Source: Parascedosporium putredinis (lineage: Eukaryota > Ascomycota > Sordariomycetes > Microascales > Microascaceae). From it: 64,000 bases of DNA. The number at the start of each line of letters is the position of its first letter. Position 1 is the first letter of the stretch. This document shows positions 61,371-64,000 of this stretch, piece by piece. The position numbers and the translations under genes were made by a program. Location: the NCBI GenBank assembly GCA_949357655.1, contig CASHTG010000019.1, positions 496,001 through 560,000 on the forward strand, written 5' to 3'. Under the pieces are notes generated by a model. That model saw nothing but the letters and a program-made list of their open reading frames with translations, did no database searches and had not been told where the DNA came from.

Positions 61371-63046
61371 GAGCGCTGCTGTGCCTGCTTAATCAGAAGA
61401 TGCAGAGTAGGGGGATGAAGATGAAGATATGCTGGAAGTGCCAGAGGATGGAAAGTATAAGATAGGCGGCACGCTGGATGAGGTTCCTAACTAGGCGGGA
61501 ACTGATGGGAATCGTTGCACTTCTTTTTTTCTGCTTGTTTTGTTCTAATGCGCCCTGTCTTTATTGCATGCATGCGTTACTTTGCTCTAACTTCCTGCCC
61601 TTTTGTTTTTTTTTTCTTCCCTTGCTGCTCATGGTTTTGCCTTTTCTTTTGTCTTTTTTCCACTCTATTGTGTATACTTGGTTCTCGAAAGGCGTCGATA
61701 GATAGATTGCTCGGATGAGCCATAGAGGGCGGGTCTTGCTTGCGTTTTACCCTTTTGGACTTTTCTCTCTCCCTCTCTCGCGATCCACCATTTAACCTCG
61801 AGTTCTTCTCGTGGGAGTTTGAGACTTCACTTTTACGTTAATAACTCGGATGAATAGGACAGCCGTACTGTTGTTCTCCACTTTCTTGTTTTGTTGATCC
61901 TTTTGTCTCAGATATCGTGATGAGTGTTTGCCCGTGACTTGGGTTATATCGGCCCTGGGGCCAAGGTGCGCGGCTACACATGTTGGGAAACGACAGTCTT
62001 GGCAACCTCCTACAAGAGGGTCAAGGCTACATAAACAAGAAAGCATCAAGGCGGGCAAGGTGGCGGTATCACATTCCATTTTGGTCGGGGAGAGCTGCCA
62101 TATACGTAATTCACACATCTCGAAAGAGGTTTCTATTGTCCTTTCCTACTCTCTTCCTAAAAGAGAAAGAGTGAAAGGGAAGTAGGTTGTGGTGACCCTA
62201 TCTGTTGCGCGCGGGTGAAGCTCCGAGGGCTAAACCCCCTTTCGACCAGGCAGGCCCAGCTCCGTCCTTGGGGGTTAGCTGGACCGTTTAAAGAGAATCA
62301 TTGAAATCCCAACCCAAAAAAGAGGGAGACTAAGAACGTCATTGGAAATAGAGACAAGATAAGAAGAAGACAAAACGACAGGTCCAAGACCAAGAATACT
62401 TTGCGTGTTATTCCCATTTCCTCCGGTTGCCATATTTCCTTGTGAGTACTAAACGCCGTGATGCAAGAAGTCGAAGAAAAAAGAAATGGGAAAAGAGTAT
62501 AAACACCACCCTCAAGAGACACCGAGGGATCAAGGTGGGTGAGGGGCAAGAAGGGGATGAACGAAAGACAGCGATCTGGATTCCTTTTTTTCTCCCCTTT
62601 TAGGATCCCGACAGGCGTCTGACAAGATGTCGACGGTGCGTGCTGAACCAGAACACCGCGCAGTAGGGCCAGAGCCGCCAGGGACACACGTAAAAATGTG
62701 TGACCATCTAAGCAGGGTGAGAGATCGCGGATGGGTATAACATGAAATAAGTCATAGCTGTACAAAGGGCCGTGGTAAGGGCGAGAAAGGCGGGGCAGAA
62801 TCTCGAGTCTCACATCTCCGAAGGGGACTCTGGCAGGGGATCGGCGATGCCGCCGCAACCAGAGCCTGTTCAGAGTGCAGACGAAAGAGATGAGAAGCGG
62901 GCAGGGAGGCCTCGCATGAGATCCATCTCCGATGGCAAAGGCAAAAAATAAGGCAGGCAGAACAAGACATCAGGTTTCGTCATAAAAACATGAAAAGGTA
63001 TTAGGCGTTGCTGTCATCATCAAACGAGCGCTCTTCCTCGGGCTCT
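61371..63046. other. Convergent 3' spacer
   Basis: This lies between the NADH dehydrogenase (+) and the right-edge gene (-). It holds pyrimidine-rich 3' sequence (61520-61680) and short unrecognised open frames. No gene or RNA was seen. Confidence 0.55.
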
Positions 63047-64000
63047 CTAGATGGTGCCTCGCAACCGTTGCTTCCTAGCGAGCCAATCGCCAAGCATGTT
63101 GTCGAGTTGCTACATCCTCAGGTTAGTCGCGTCTCGTTCGTCCACGTAGATCCTACCCGCGCCGATGTGAGGAAGGGGAGGGGGGTGCTTACAGTTGTTA
63201 TCTCGGCCAGTTTGGCATTCTGTTCCCTAAAGAGAGACCCAACGAGGGGGTGGTCGGGTCCCGCTGGCGCTACATCTGTCTTGTCATAGACGACGACTAG
63301 CATATCCTTGATCTCCGACCCAGTGTCGAAAAAGGCTCGTAGCTTCGAATCATCCCATGTGGAGCCGGTGGATTCCGATGTAGAGTTGGTTGACACCGAA
63401 TCCTGCCCACGCCGGAGAGCTTCTTCTTCGTCACCATCGAGTAGGTCGGGTGACGGAGACGGGGACTGGTCTTCTTGACTCGAGGTGTCCACCATCAAGG
63501 GCGGTGGGCGAGTTGCACTGGTGGGTGACGTCCGAGCGGGTGATGCAGCCCGCTGTTCTATGGGTTGGGCTCGCGGGCCGCGAGATGCCTCTTGTCCCAA
63601 CGCGGCATCCTGGGCGTCGCCTGGTCCGAACGAGGTTCCGTTTGCTCGGGCCAAATCCTCCTTGGTCGGTTGGGAGGATACCTCCCTAGTCTCCTGGGTC
63701 TCGGCGTCGACGATGCGCATCGTCGCGGGCGGCACATTGGAGACGTCGTTCCTAGTCTCTGATACGTATCCTGTAGTAGGCCCTTTACGAGTTGGCGAGG
63801 ACTCTGTACGCGGCATCTGTTTCTGGAGCTTGCTGGGGTGACGCTGGGGGCCGTTAGCCGAGGCATCTGTGCCCTCGACCTCATCGTGGTCCTTGCTGTC
63901 GCGGGTCTCGCTGCTGTCCATCGACTTCTTGGGCTCGTCCTCATACTCATCGATACTGCCCTTCTTCTTATCCTTCCGGGAGAAGAAGTTGCGGATGACA
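63047..64000 (-). CDS. C-terminal part of an unrecognised low-complexity protein (runs off the right edge)
   Basis: On the minus strand the frame enters at 64000 in mid-gene (VIRNFFSRKDKKKGSIDEYE) and stays open to 63193. The visible part is Ser/Thr/Pro/Glu-rich and looks disordered, then ends in a compact block: DDSKLRAFFDTGSEIKDMLV, YDKTDVAPAGPDHPLVGSLF, REQNAKLAEITT. A GTAAGC donor at 63192 and a GATGTAG acceptor at 63110, with a GACTAAC branch site between, join it to a last exon (63109-63047). That exon reads QLDNMLGDWLARKQRLRGTI before TAG. The terminal block looks conserved and helical, while the rest resembles a regulatory tail. I do not recognise the family. A shifted frame over 63003-63066 (acidic, ending at TAA) is an alternative C-terminus if bases are missing here as elsewhere. 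Confidence 0.7.

Overview
This window reads as nuclear DNA of a filamentous ascomycete (Pezizomycotina, probably Sordariomycetes). Genes are split by short introns with GT..AG ends and CTAAC/CTAAT-type branch sites, start codons sit behind pyrimidine-rich leaders, and the proteins recalled as closest are Neurospora-like. No prokaryotic, viral or CRISPR features were seen. Gene density is low: thirteen protein genes (two cut by the window ends) and two tRNAs, with intergenic spacers up to about 11 kb.

Layout from left to right: the last exon of a Ran-binding protein 1 homologue; TAF14 (YEATS transcription and chromatin subunit); tRNA-Asn(GTT); an F-box protein; a large Zn(II)2Cys6 transcription factor converging on acetoacetyl-CoA synthetase; the sphingolipid gene LCB2, divergent from the synthetase across a 5-kb spacer; tRNA-Ser(CGA) in a long gene-poor stretch; STE50 (MAP-kinase adaptor); an unrecognised protein with coiled coil and poly-Gln; a small DUF4267-like membrane protein; a metallophosphoesterase; a single-pass Ser/Thr/Pro-rich membrane protein; a 10.9-kb spacer; an external type-II NADH dehydrogenase; and the C-terminus of a low-complexity protein running off the right edge. 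The set is mostly core metabolism and signalling. Nothing suggests a secondary-metabolite cluster, an intact transposon or a transferred island.

The dominant unexpected signal is technical. Almost every coding sequence is broken by single-base shifts, and every shift has the same direction: one or two bases missing, nearly always in a C or G run (typically C6 read as C5). Restoring about 37 bases makes every gene whose two ends are defined an exact multiple of three and recovers family motifs across each break. I therefore treat these genes, including the badly broken F-box gene, as probably intact in the organism and mis-called in this sequence. Coordinates below are of the sequence as given.

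I found no convincing new biological system. The best leads are a possible alternative first exon in TAF14, the unassigned coiled-coil/poly-Gln protein, the sensor-like membrane protein, and the large spacers, where deletion errors could hide further genes.
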